From Inquilinus sp042743185 (GTDB taxonomy: Bacteria > Pseudomonadota > Alphaproteobacteria > DSM-16000 > Inquilinaceae), in assembly GCF_042743185.1 (NCBI RefSeq), contig NZ_JBHYMS010000002.1:1-64000 (forward strand): DNA of 64,000 nucleotides, read 5' to 3'. Position numbers and translations under genes: made by a program. This document shows positions 33,647 through 41,736 of this stretch, piece after piece. The notes under the pieces are model-generated. The model was not told the origin of the DNA. It made no database searches and saw only the letters and a list, made by a program, of their open reading frames with translations. The first letter of the stretch is position 1. The number at the start of each line of letters is the position of its first letter.

Positions 33647-34477
33647 TCAGGGCGTCTCGCCGGCGGCGATGCGGGCCTCGATCCGGTCGATCGCGGCCGG
33701 CACGTCGGCGATGCCGTCGACCACCTCATGCGCCCCGGCGGCCCGCAGCCGGTCGGAAGCGGCACGGCGCAGCTCCGCCTGCCGGTCCGCCGGCAGCGCC
33801 GTCCATTCCGCCGCGGTCAGCCCGACCTCGTTGCCGGTCACGGCCAGGGCGATGGTCCACATGCCGGCGTTCAGCCCCTCGGCGACGTCGACCACGGTGT
33901 CGCCGATCTTGACCGCGGCCTGGACCGGATGGAGGTCGAGCTCGATCAGCGCCTTCAGCGCCATCGCCGGGCCGGGGCGGCCGGACGGGGTCTCCCCGGC
34001 ACAGACGATCACCTCCGGCGCATAGCCCTGCCGGGCGGCGGCCGGGATCACCACCTCCATCACCGGCCGCGGGAAGCCGGTGGTGGTGCCGATGCGGATG
34101 CCGCGGGCCTCGAGCGCCGCCATGGTCTCGACCGTGCCCGGGATCAGCACCGCGTGGCGCTCCACCGCCGCCACCTGCAGCGGCAGGAAACGGTCGTACA
34201 GCTCGTCGACGTCGGCCGCGATCGGCGCCCGGCCACGCACCCGTTGCCAGCAGGCCGCGATCTGCGGCATGTCGAGCAGGGCCCGGATGTGGTCCCATTT
34301 CGCGGTGCCCATCGGCAGCCGGGCGGTGGCCAGCGGCACCTCGACTCCGACCTTGGCGAAGGCGTCGACCAGCGAGGTGATCGGCGCCTGGCAGCCGAAA
34401 TCGACGGTGGTGCCGGCCCAGTCGAAGATCGCGGCCCGGACCGGGCCGGCGTAGCGGCGGCGATAGGTGAAGCTCAT
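33647..34477 (-). CDS. phnX: Phosphonoacetaldehyde hydrolase
   Basis: The 276-residue HAD-family enzyme splits phosphonoacetaldehyde into acetaldehyde and phosphate. It shows the nucleophile Asp19 in FDWAGTTVDFG, the cap-domain Lys60 in MGTAKWDHI that forms the Schiff base with the aldehyde and is diagnostic for PhnX, GTTTGFPR as motif II, and KIGDTVVDVAEG for Mg binding. It is the first gene of the five-gene minus-strand operon and diverges from a LysR gene across a 104-bp regulatory gap. Confidence 0.93.
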   Translation of the reverse strand: MSFTYRRRYAGPVRAAIFDWAGTTVDFGCQAPITSLVDAFAKVGVEVPLATARLPMGTAKWDHIRALLDMPQIAACWQRVRGRAPIAADVDELYDRFLPLQVAAVERHAVLIPGTVETMAALEARGIRIGTTTGFPRPVMEVVIPAAARQGYAPEVIVCAGETPSGRPGPAMALKALIELDLHPVQAAVKIGDTVVDVAEGLNAGMWTIALAVTGNEVGLTAAEWTALPADRQAELRRAASDRLRAAGAHEVVDGIADVPAAIDRIEARIAAGETP

Positions 34478-34581
34478 GGTGGCCCTCCGCTGATGGGGAT
34501 CCGCGTCGGCGGGATCGGATGGCCGGATTGAGCCAGAAGAGTTATTATTGATCCAATTCATATTCTCCATGTGGTTTATTG
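34478..34581. promoter_or_regulatory. Divergent phnX-lysR control region
   Basis: This gap holds an AT-rich patch (about 34540-34580) with the small palindrome ATTG-ATC-CAAT at 34547-34557, embedded in T-N11-A patterns of the kind LysR regulators bind. Both the phnX operon promoter and the lysR promoter must be here. Confidence 0.5.
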
Positions 34582-35483
34582 ATGGGCTCAACGTTCAACG
34601 TCCAGCTGCGCGCCTTCCATGCGGTGGCGACCGAAGGCAGCTTCACCAAGGCGGCGCGGTCGATCGGCGTGTCGCAATCGACCCTGCGATCGAGGTCAAG
34701 GCGCTGGAGCAACGTTACGGCGTGCAGCTGTTCCGCCGCTCCGGCCGAACGATCGAGCTGACCCTGCTGGGCGCCGAGCTGCTGACCTACACCAACCGCG
34801 CCTTCGCCGCGCAGCAGGAGGCGGCGGAGCTGCTGCAGGGCACCAGCCGGGTGCCGACCGGCACGCTGCGCCTGGGCGCGGACGGGCCGTTCCACGCCAT
34901 GCCGCTGATCGCCACCTTCAGCGCCCGGCACCGCGGCGCGCGGATCCGGATGACGGTCGGCAACGCCCAGCGGGTGCTGGCCGCGCTGATCGACATCCGC
35001 CTCGACATCGCCGTGCTGGCGCGGGTGCCGGGCGACCCGCAGCTGCATGCGGTGCCGCTGTGGCACGACCCGGTGCATGTGCTGCTGCCGCGCGACCATC
35101 CGCTGGCCCGGCTGCGCACCGTGCCGGCATCGCTGATCGCGCAGGAGCGGCTGGTGATGCGCGAGGCCGGGTCGATGACGCGGGAGACGGTGGAGCGTGC
35201 CTTCGCCGCGGTCGACCTGCCGCTGACGCCGTGGATGGAGGTGGAGGGGCGGGAGGCGTCGCGCGAGGCGATCGCCGCCGGCCTGGGCATCGGCTTCATG
35301 TCGGCGGGCGAGCTGACGCCGGACCCGCGCCTGGCCAGCCGCCCGATCGGCGGCTGCCGGGTGGAGATGGACGAGTATGTGGTGTGCCTGCGCGAGCGCC
35401 AGCGCCTGGCCATCGTCCGCGCCTTCCTCGACATCGCCGCCGAGGCCAGCCGGGCGCGGCGCGCGGTGGCCGCGCCCGGGTAG
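34582..35483 (+). pseudogene. LysR-family regulator of phosphonate catabolism, frameshifted
   Basis: Read in two frames this is a normal LysR regulator of about 300 residues. Frame one gives the start and first part of the HTH (FNVQLRAFHAVATEGSFTKA, ARSIGVSQSTL); after 34686 the match continues only in another frame (IEVKALEQRYGVQLFRRSG onward to the end, with the effector domain intact). One base seems missing at about 34687, where a Ser codon (tcg) is expected and only cg is found. There is no slippery heptamer. It is the AEP-catabolism type LysR by context. Either the gene is inactive in this strain or the base is a sequencing error. Confidence 0.8.
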
Positions 35484-35485
35484 GG

Positions 35486-35863
35486 TCAGCCCTGCTGGCT
35501 GAAATCCGGCGGAGGCGTGCTGAAATCGACCAGCGGCCGCACCTCGACGAAGCCGATCCGGGCCAGGGGGTGCGTGGCGGCGACCTGCGCCGCCTCGTCG
35601 ACGTCCCGCGCCTCGATCACCACGAAGCCGCCGAGGATCTCCTTGGTCTCCATGAACGGCCCGTCGACCGCCGAGATCCTGCCCTCGCGCACCTTCACCG
35701 TGCGGGCGCCGTCGGGCAGCTCCAGCGCCTCGCCGGCCACGAAATGGCCGCTGGCCTTCAGCACCTCGTCATGGGTGGCGCATTGCTCGAGCGCCACATT
35801 GGCCTCGGGGCTGCCGCCGAACAGCGTCTGCGGATCGTAGTAGATGAGGCAGGCATAGCGCAT
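35486..35863 (-). CDS. YCII-related (DGPF) domain protein
   Basis: The 125-residue protein has the YCII/DGPF fold: MRYACLIYYDP, GEALELPDGARTVKVREGRISAVDGPFMETKEILGGFVVIEA (the DGPF motif with the preceding basic strand) and ATHPLARIG. Members are small cytoplasmic ferredoxin-like proteins often paired with ECF sigma factors; no sigma gene is adjacent here. No function can be assigned. It converges with the lysR pseudogene with a two-base gap. Confidence 0.88.
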   Translation of the reverse strand: MRYACLIYYDPQTLFGGSPEANVALEQCATHDEVLKASGHFVAGEALELPDGARTVKVREGRISAVDGPFMETKEILGGFVVIEARDVDEAAQVAATHPLARIGFVEVRPLVDFSTPPPDFSQQG

Positions 35864-35937
35864 GACGGGTTCCTTCTGCTTGCGCCGCGAATGCCCCTTG
35901 TCGCCCGGCGCCGCCCGGATTCGACAACCGCCCGCGG

Positions 35938-36192
35938 TCAGCCCTTCGGGCCGCGCTCGATCCGCACCAGCCAGCGGGTCCGGCCGGCATCCTCGGGCTC
36001 CACCGACAGCACGCGATGGCCGCTTTCCGTCGCCGAACGCGGAACATTGATCAGCGGCTCACCCGCATTCAGCCGTATTTCCGCCACTTCGCCGGGCTTC
36101 ATATCTTCCAGCAGCAGCTTGGTTTTGACGAAAGTGAAAGGGCAGACTTCCGCCGTTACATCGAGAGTCCGGACCGGTGGCTCATTGCTCAT
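35938..36192 (-). CDS. TusA-family sulfur-carrier-like protein
   Basis: The 84-residue protein has the TusA/SirA fold with the conserved Cys-Pro motif in EVCPFTFVKTKLLLEDM, followed by LRLNAGEP-like strands. In TusA the Cys carries a persulfide for tRNA thiolation or molybdenum cofactor sulfuration; many family members have unknown partners. It diverges from mucR copy 2, and the first 11 bases of both reading frames are identical. Confidence 0.88.
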   Translation of the reverse strand: MSNEPPVRTLDVTAEVCPFTFVKTKLLLEDMKPGEVAEIRLNAGEPLINVPRSATESGHRVLSVEPEDAGRTRWLVRIERGPKG

Positions 36193-36223
36193 GACGCTTT
36201 CTCGATTTTCATGTCGATTCGTG

Positions 36224-36252
36224 TTGCAGTCCAGTAGTGGGCGACTTATATA
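36224..36252 (+). promoter_or_regulatory. Predicted promoter of mucR copy 2
   Basis: TTGCAG (36224-36229) and TATATA (36247-36252) are spaced by exactly 17 bases, a near-consensus sigma-70 promoter; the transcript should start near 36259, leaving a leader of about 23 bases. Confidence 0.65.
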
Positions 36253-36281
36253 GCCAACAATCGTGCCGCGGGAGTGTGAAC

Positions 36282-36692
36282 ATGAGCAATGAAACGCCGT
36301 CCAACGATTTGATGAACCTTACGACCCAAATCGTCGCGGCACACGTAGGAAACAATACCGTTGCGATCTCGGACCTGCCGGGCCTGATCGAGCAAGTCTA
36401 TCGTGCGCTGAACGGCCTCGGAACTGAACCGACTCCGGTCGCGGAAAAGCCGCAGCCGGCGGTTCCCATCAAGAAGTCGGTCACGCCGGACTACATCATC
36501 TGTCTCGAGGACGGCAAGCAGCTGAAGATGCTGAAGCGTCATCTGAAGACGGCCTACAACATGACCCCGGACGAGTATCGCGAGCGCTGGGGCCTGCCGG
36601 CCGACTATCCGATGGTGGCGCCGAACTACGCCAAGCAGCGCAGCAAGCTGGCCAAGCAGATCGGCCTCGGCACCCGCGCCCGGCGGGACTGA
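36282..36692 (+). CDS. MucR/Ros family transcriptional regulator (copy 2)
   Basis: The 136-residue protein is closely similar to the product of 1044-1538: the N-terminal LTTQIVAAHVGNNTVAISDLPGLIEQVYRAL (two blocks), VTPDYIICLEDGKQLKMLKRHL and TPDEYRERWGLPADYPMVAPNYA. It lacks the Ala/Lys tail of copy 1. As there, the last zinc-ligand His is replaced (KTAY). The start has GGAG nine bases upstream; an extension to 36237 overlaps the promoter and is unlikely. It lies upstream of the olsB-olsA genes but has its own promoter. Confidence 0.92.
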   Translation: MSNETPSNDLMNLTTQIVAAHVGNNTVAISDLPGLIEQVYRALNGLGTEPTPVAEKPQPAVPIKKSVTPDYIICLEDGKQLKMLKRHLKTAYNMTPDEYRERWGLPADYPMVAPNYAKQRSKLAKQIGLGTRARRD

Positions 36693-36800
36693 CCCCGAAT
36701 CGCGGCGGTCCGCCACCCGGCGGGCCGCCCGGTTCCGGCCAGGGCAAGGGGCCGGCGGTCGCGCCCGCGAAATCAGCGCACATTTGTAACCGTTCTGCTT

Positions 36801-36806
36801 TATAAT
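36801..36806 (+). promoter_or_regulatory. Consensus -10 box upstream of olsB
   Basis: A perfect TATAAT lies 75 bases before the olsB start in a locally AT-rich stretch. A convincing -35 box at the right distance is not seen, so the promoter may rely on an activator. Confidence 0.4.
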
Positions 36807-36881
36807 TGGGCGAGCGCCTTGTGCGGTGACATGAGAATCGCCGCGCGGCGCCTCGGGAGAATTGGAGCGGACGGACGCAGC

Positions 36882-37718
36882 ATGGCAGTCACAACCTTCG
36901 TCGATGACCACGGATTCAGCCTGCGCGCAGGCAATCTCGAGGTCCGGCTGGCCGAGACGGAGGAGGAGATTTGGGCGGCCCAGGAGCTGCGCTATGCCGT
37001 CTTCTATCAGGAGATGGCGGCCCAGCCCTCGGCCGAGATGGCGGCGGCCCGCCGCGACTTCGACGCCTATGACGATGTCGCTCATCATCTTCTGGTGATC
37101 GACCACGCGCGCGGCAAGGGGCCCCAGGGCGTGGTCGGCACCTACCGGCTGATCCAGCGCGACGGGGCGGCGAAGATCGGCGCCTTCTACTCCGCCAGCG
37201 AATACGACATCGCCAAGATCGAGGCCCATCCCGGCCAGATCCTGGAGCTCGGGCGGTCCTGCGTCGCCGGCCCCTATCGCTCCGGCGGCACCATGCAGCT
37301 GCTGTGGCGCGGCATCGCCGCCTATCTGTTCCAGCATGACATCGAGATCATGTTCGGCTGCGCCAGCCTGCCGGGGACCGACCCCGACGCGCTGAAGCTG
37401 CCGCTGTCCTACCTGTATCACTATCATCTGGCGCCGCCGGCGCTGCGGCCCAAGGCCCTGCCCGAGCGGTATACCGACATGCGCCTGCTGCCGCTGGCGC
37501 AGATCGACCAGCGCGAGGCGATCGCGGCCCTGCCGCCGCTGATCAAGGGTTATCTGCGCCTCGGCGGCCATGTCGGCGACGGCGCGGTGATCGACCAGCA
37601 GTTCGGCACCACCGACGTGGCCATCATCGTCAAGACCGACCTGGTGACCGAGAAATACTTCAAGCATTACGAGCGGAAGCGCGACCAGGGACCGGTCCTG
37701 GCCTTTCGCAAGGACTGA
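36882..37718 (+). CDS. olsB: OlsB-like ornithine N-acyltransferase (GNAT)
   Basis: The 278-residue protein matches OlsB, which transfers a 3-hydroxyacyl group from acyl-ACP to ornithine, giving lyso-ornithine lipid. Seen are LEVRLAETEEEIWAAQELRYAVFYQEM (two blocks, the N-terminal GNAT strand and helix), DVAHHLLVID, GVVGTYRLI, the ELGRSCVAGPYRSGGTMQLLWRGI acyl-ACP part and FGCASLPGTDP. The start at 36882 precedes the conserved region directly. It is followed after eight bases by olsA. Ornithine lipids replace phospholipids under phosphate limitation, which fits the phosphonate cluster nearby, though they are not linked by sequence evidence. Confidence 0.85.
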   Translation: MAVTTFVDDHGFSLRAGNLEVRLAETEEEIWAAQELRYAVFYQEMAAQPSAEMAAARRDFDAYDDVAHHLLVIDHARGKGPQGVVGTYRLIQRDGAAKIGAFYSASEYDIAKIEAHPGQILELGRSCVAGPYRSGGTMQLLWRGIAAYLFQHDIEIMFGCASLPGTDPDALKLPLSYLYHYHLAPPALRPKALPERYTDMRLLPLAQIDQREAIAALPPLIKGYLRLGGHVGDGAVIDQQFGTTDVAIIVKTDLVTEKYFKHYERKRDQGPVLAFRKD

Positions 37719-37726
37719 CCGGCGCG

Positions 37727-38569
37727 ATGGCGGGCATCCGTCTCGGGTCGAAGCTCCGGGCGGTGGCCCGGCTCGCCGTCTATGTGCCCTGGACCGTCAT
37801 GCTGATGCCGGTGCAGGCCCTGGCCGTGCGCTTCGGCTGGCGGCTGCAGACCAGCCTGCCGGTGTTCTACCACCGCACCTGCTGCCGGATCCTCGGCCTC
37901 GACGTCGAGACCCGCGGCACGATGTCGACCGCGGCGCCGACGCTGTTCGTGTCGAACCACCTGTCCTATCTCGACATCGAAGTTCTGGGATCGCTGATCC
38001 CCGGCAGCTTCGTCGCCAAGACCGAGGTCGGCACCTGGCCGTTCTTCGGCGCCCTGGCGCGGCTGCAGCGCACCGTCTTCGTGGACCGCAACCGGCGGGG
38101 GGCGGCCGATGTGCAACGCGACAGCCTGCAGGCGCGGCTCGAGGCCGGCGACAACCTGGTGCTGTTCCCCGAGGGCACGTCGAGCGACGGCAACCGCACC
38201 CTGCCGTTCAAGAGCGCGCTGTTCGCCGCCGCCGGGCTGCGCATCGACGGCCGGCCGCTGACGGTGCAGCCGGTGTCGCTGGCCTGCACCACGCTGGACG
38301 GCATTCCGCTGGGCCGCCGCCTGCGCCCGATCTACGCTTGGTACGGCGATATGGACCTGGTGCCTCACCTCTGGAACGTGGTGAAGCAGGGACATCTCAT
38401 GATCACCGTGATCTTCCACCCGCCGGTGACGCTGGAGGATGTGCGGTCCCGCAAGGCCCTGGCGGACCATTGCTGGCGCGCCATCGCCAGCGGCGTCTCC
38501 GACGCCAATGCCGGCCGGCTGCGGGACGCGGCGGACGACGACATGGCCGATCAGCGCCGCGCCGCATGA
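37727..38569 (+). CDS. olsA: OlsA/PlsC-type 1-acyl-glycerol-3-phosphate acyltransferase
   Basis: The 280-residue membrane-associated acyltransferase has the PlsC motifs: FVSNHLSYLDIEVLGS (NHx4D, catalytic), TVFVDRNRRGA, FPEGTSSDGNRTLPFKSALF, and VQPVSLACT. OlsA adds the second acyl chain to lyso-ornithine lipid and may also act on lysophosphatidate. Its place directly after olsB supports OlsA, while a PlsC-like gene also commonly precedes miaB in alphaproteobacteria. A hydrophobic segment at about residues 15-35 anchors it. The stop codon touches the left arm of the repeat 38569-38713. Confidence 0.85.
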   Translation: MAGIRLGSKLRAVARLAVYVPWTVMLMPVQALAVRFGWRLQTSLPVFYHRTCCRILGLDVETRGTMSTAAPTLFVSNHLSYLDIEVLGSLIPGSFVAKTEVGTWPFFGALARLQRTVFVDRNRRGAADVQRDSLQARLEAGDNLVLFPEGTSSDGNRTLPFKSALFAAAGLRIDGRPLTVQPVSLACTTLDGIPLGRRLRPIYAWYGDMDLVPHLWNVVKQGHLMITVIFHPPVTLEDVRSRKALADHCWRAIASGVSDANAGRLRDAADDDMADQRRAA

Positions 38570-38713
38570 CAGACCTTTTGGAAATGCGCTGGCGTGAGTC
38601 GGCTGGCGGTGGTTTCGAGAACCGGCGCGCAGCGGACGTTTGGGTCCGTGAGCACCGGAAGCGCAGAAACCGCCGTCAGACGGCCGCGCCAGGTGCGTTT
38701 CCAAAAGGTCTGT
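38569..38713. repeat. 145-bp palindromic element between olsA and miaB
   Basis: Outer arms ACAGACCTTTTGGAAATGCG (from 38569) and its near-complement ending at 38713 are about 26 bp long with a few mismatches. Inside, GGCGGTGGTTTC and GAAACCGCCG form a second stem and CGGAC/GTCCG a third, giving a cruciform-like unit. Nothing is encoded in it. Like the element at 5088, it begins at the last base of the preceding stop codon. Confidence 0.7.
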
Positions 38714-38797
38714 GAGGCAACGCTTGATTTTCGACGGCACCGCCGTGATCTATCATCGCAACTCCATCGAGACCCGGACCGGATCGGACCCGCGCGC

Positions 38798-40165
38798 GTG
38801 AAGACCGCAGCCAGCAAGAAGTTGTTCATCAAGACCTGGGGCTGCCAGATGAACGTCTACGACAGCGGTCGGATGGCGGACATCCTGGCCCCGCTGGGCT
38901 ATGCCATGACGGACGGTCCGGAGGGGGCCGACATGGTCATCCTCAACACCTGCCACATCCGCGAGAAGGCGACGGAGAAGGTGTTCTCCGATCTCGGCCG
39001 GCTGCGCCCGTTGAAGGAGGCGAAGGCCGGGGACGAGCCGATGATCGTCGCCGTCGCCGGCTGCGTCGCCCAGGCCGAGGGCGAGGAGATCGCGCACCGC
39101 GCCCCGTGGGTCGACATGGTGTTCGGGCCGCAGACCTACCACCAGCTGCCGGAGATGGTGGCCCGCGCCCACCGCCAGGCCGGCCGGCCGCTGGTCAACA
39201 CCGACTTCCCGGTCGAGAGCAAGTTCGACCATCTGCCCGGCGAGCAGGCGGTGCAGGGCGCCTCGGCCTTCCTGTCGGTGCAGGAGGGCTGCGACAAGTT
39301 CTGCACCTTCTGCGTCGTGCCCTACACCCGCGGCGCCGAATACTCGCGGGATGTCGCCGGCATCCTGGGCGAGGCACGGCGCCTGGTCGGGCTCGGCGCC
39401 CGCGAGATCACCCTTCTGGGCCAGAACGTCAACGCCTTCCACGGCGACGGGCCGGACGGGACCGTCTGGGGTCTGGGCCGGCTGATCCGCGCCCTGGCCG
39501 AGATCGACGGCCTGGACCGCATCCGCTACACCACCAGCCATCCGCGCGACGTCGACGACGAGCTGGTGGCGGCGCATCGCGACGTGCCGCAGCTGATGCC
39601 GTTCCTGCACCTGCCGGTGCAGAGCGGGTCGGACCGCATCCTGGCGGCGATGAACCGCAAGCACGACGCCGACGCGTACCGCCGGACCGTCGACCGGCTG
39701 CGCGCGGCACGGCCGGACCTGGCGCTGTCCTCCGACTTCATCGTCGGCTTCCCGGGCGAGACCGACCGCGACTTCGCCGACACGCTGCGGCTGGTCACCG
39801 AGATCGGCTTCGCCCAGGCCTACAGCTTCAAGTACAGCGCCCGGCCCGGCACCCCGGCCGCGGCGCTGGAGGACCAGCTGCCCGAGGCGGCGAAGGATGG
39901 GCGGCTGCAGGCGCTGCAGCAGCTGCTGTGGGAACAGCAGGCCGCCTTCAACCAGAGCATGGCCGGCCGGGTGGTGCCGGTGCTGCTGGACCGCCAGGGG
40001 CGCCGGCCGGGCCAGCTGCACGGCCGCAGCCCGTGGATGCAGTCGGTGCATCTCGACGCGCCGGCCCGGCTGCTCGGCACCGTCCAGCCCGTCCGCATCA
40101 CCGAAGGCAAGCTGCTGAGCCTGACCGGCACCGCGGTGCTGGCGGATGCGGAGCAGGCGGCGTGA
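38798..40165 (+). CDS. miaB: tRNA-2-methylthio-N6-dimethylallyladenosine synthase
   Basis: The 455-residue radical-SAM methylthiotransferase modifies A37 of tRNAs reading U-starting codons. The N-terminal UPF0004 domain has three cluster Cys (KTWGCQMN, NTCHIREKA, AGCVAQ), the radical-SAM domain has EGCDKFCTFCVVPYTRG (Cx3Cx2C), and a TRAM domain ends the protein. The GTG at 38798 begins right before the conserved KLFIKTWG; the upstream frame is within the palindromic element. It opens the conserved miaB-phoH-ybeY-corC-lnt block, with a GTGA overlap to phoH. Confidence 0.95.
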   Translation: MKTAASKKLFIKTWGCQMNVYDSGRMADILAPLGYAMTDGPEGADMVILNTCHIREKATEKVFSDLGRLRPLKEAKAGDEPMIVAVAGCVAQAEGEEIAHRAPWVDMVFGPQTYHQLPEMVARAHRQAGRPLVNTDFPVESKFDHLPGEQAVQGASAFLSVQEGCDKFCTFCVVPYTRGAEYSRDVAGILGEARRLVGLGAREITLLGQNVNAFHGDGPDGTVWGLGRLIRALAEIDGLDRIRYTTSHPRDVDDELVAAHRDVPQLMPFLHLPVQSGSDRILAAMNRKHDADAYRRTVDRLRAARPDLALSSDFIVGFPGETDRDFADTLRLVTEIGFAQAYSFKYSARPGTPAAALEDQLPEAAKDGRLQALQQLLWEQQAAFNQSMAGRVVPVLLDRQGRRPGQLHGRSPWMQSVHLDAPARLLGTVQPVRITEGKLLSLTGTAVLADAEQAA

Positions 40166-41196
40166 CCGCCCGCGGCCCCGATGGCCCGGGCGTGATGCCG
40201 GCCCGGTCGAAGCCCGCCGCCCAGCGCGCCGATATCAGCTTCGACGACAACCGGCTGCTGCCGCTGCTGTACGGCGAGCACGACACGCATCTCCTGCGGA
40301 TCGAGCACCAGCTCGGGGCGTCGCTGGCCTCGCGCGGCAACACCGTGACCCTCAAGGGCCCGGCCGAGGCGGTGGAGCAGGCGCGGCTGGTGCTGGAGAC
40401 GCTGTGGCAGCGCCTGTCCCAGGGCCAGGGCGTCACCGGCGCCGATATCGACGGCGTGATCCGGCTGGTGCGCGACGCGCCCGCCGCCGACGGGGCGCCG
40501 CTGCGCGCGCTGCTGAAATCCGACGCCGCCATCGTCACCCGGCGCAAGCGGATCGGCCCGCGCTCGCCGACCCAGGCGGAGTACATCGAGGCGCTGGCCC
40601 AGAGCGAGATGGTGTTCGGCGTCGGCCCGGCCGGTACCGGCAAGACCTATCTCGCCGTCGCCCAGGCGGTGTCGATGCTGATCGCCGGCCGGGTCGACCG
40701 CATCGTGCTGTCGCGACCGGCGGTCGAGGCCGGGGAGCGGCTGGGCTTCCTGCCCGGCGACATGAAGGAGAAGGTCGATCCCTATCTCCGCCCGCTCTAC
40801 GACGCCCTCTACGATCTGCTGCCGGCCGAGCAGGTGGCCAAGAACATGGAGACCGGCGTGATCGAGATCGCGCCGCTGGCCTTCATGCGCGGCCGCACCC
40901 TGGCCCATGCCTTCGTCATCCTGGACGAGGCGCAGAACACCACGGTGATGCAGATGCGCATGGCCCTGACCCGGATGGGCGAGGCCAGCCGCATGGTCGT
41001 CACCGGCGACATCAGCCAGGTCGACCTGCCACGCGGCGAGAGATCCGGCCTGGTCGACGCGCTGGAGATCCTGGACGGGGTCGAGGGCATCCGTGTCGTC
41101 CGCTTCAACGACCGCGACGTGGTGCGCCACCCGCTGGTCGCGCGCATCGTGCGCGCCTACGAGGCGGCGGACCGCGCCCGGAAGCCGAAGCCATGA
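40162..41196 (+). CDS. ybeZ: PhoH family ATPase (YbeZ)
   Basis: The 344-residue protein has an N-terminal RNA-binding-like region (about 25-130, RIEHQLGASLASRGNTVTLKG) and a PhoH P-loop domain: Walker A VGPAGTGKTYLAVA, SRPAVEAGERLGFLPGD, Walker B FVILDEAQNTT and VVTGDISQVDLP. YbeZ works with YbeY in ribosome and rRNA maturation. The start GTG overlaps the miaB stop; an ATG 33 bp downstream is possible. It overlaps ybeY by ATGA. Confidence 0.93.
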   Translation: MTARGPDGPGVMPARSKPAAQRADISFDDNRLLPLLYGEHDTHLLRIEHQLGASLASRGNTVTLKGPAEAVEQARLVLETLWQRLSQGQGVTGADIDGVIRLVRDAPAADGAPLRALLKSDAAIVTRRKRIGPRSPTQAEYIEALAQSEMVFGVGPAGTGKTYLAVAQAVSMLIAGRVDRIVLSRPAVEAGERLGFLPGDMKEKVDPYLRPLYDALYDLLPAEQVAKNMETGVIEIAPLAFMRGRTLAHAFVILDEAQNTTVMQMRMALTRMGEASRMVVTGDISQVDLPRGERSGLVDALEILDGVEGIRVVRFNDRDVVRHPLVARIVRAYEAADRARKPKP

Positions 41197-41732
41197 TCGA
41201 CCTCGCCGTCAGCGTCGACGCGCCCGGCTGGTCGGCGCTGGGCCCCGACTTCGCCGACGAGGATGCCCTTGCCGCCGCCATCGAGCCTCTGGTCGAGGCC
41301 ACGGTCGCCGCCGGGGCGGGCCCGGGCGTCGCGATCGAGCCCGGCCGCCCGGCCGAGCTGTCGATCGTGTTCGCCGACGACGCCACGGTGCAGCGGCTGA
41401 ACCGCGACTATCGCGGCAAGGACGCGCCGACCAATGTGCTGTCCTTCGCTTTGACCGAGGCGGAGGAGCCGGTTGTCTTTGAGTCAGGGGGGCCCGCCGC
41501 CCCGCTGGTGCTGGGCGACGTCGTGCTGGCGCTCGAGACGGTGCTGGCCGAAGCCGAACGCGACCGCAAGGCCCCTGCGGACCATGCCCGCCATCTGGTG
41601 GTCCATGGTATCCTGCACCTGCTGGGCCATGACCACATGACCGATGACGAGGCCGAGGCGATGGAGCGGGTCGAGACCGCTGTCCTCGCCCGCTTCGGCA
41701 TCGCCGACCCCTATTCCGACCCACCTGCCTGA
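41193..41732 (+). CDS. ybeY: Endoribonuclease YbeY
   Basis: The 179-residue protein has the zinc-binding signature HGILHLLGHDH near residue 135 and the preceding LNRDYRGKDAPTNVLSFAL strand. YbeY matures the 16S rRNA 3' end and takes part in ribosome quality control. It has a slightly longer middle loop than E. coli YbeY. It overlaps ybeZ upstream and lies four bases before the CorC-like gene, as usual for this block. Confidence 0.95.
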   Translation: MIDLAVSVDAPGWSALGPDFADEDALAAAIEPLVEATVAAGAGPGVAIEPGRPAELSIVFADDATVQRLNRDYRGKDAPTNVLSFALTEAEEPVVFESGGPAAPLVLGDVVLALETVLAEAERDRKAPADHARHLVVHGILHLLGHDHMTDDEAEAMERVETAVLARFGIADPYSDPPA

Positions 41733-41736
41733 GGCC

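Noticed and set aside
34680..34700. Programmed ribosomal frameshift in the LysR gene
   Set aside because: No slippery heptamer and no stimulatory structure is visible; a simple one-base deletion explains the data, and LysR genes are not known to use frameshifting.
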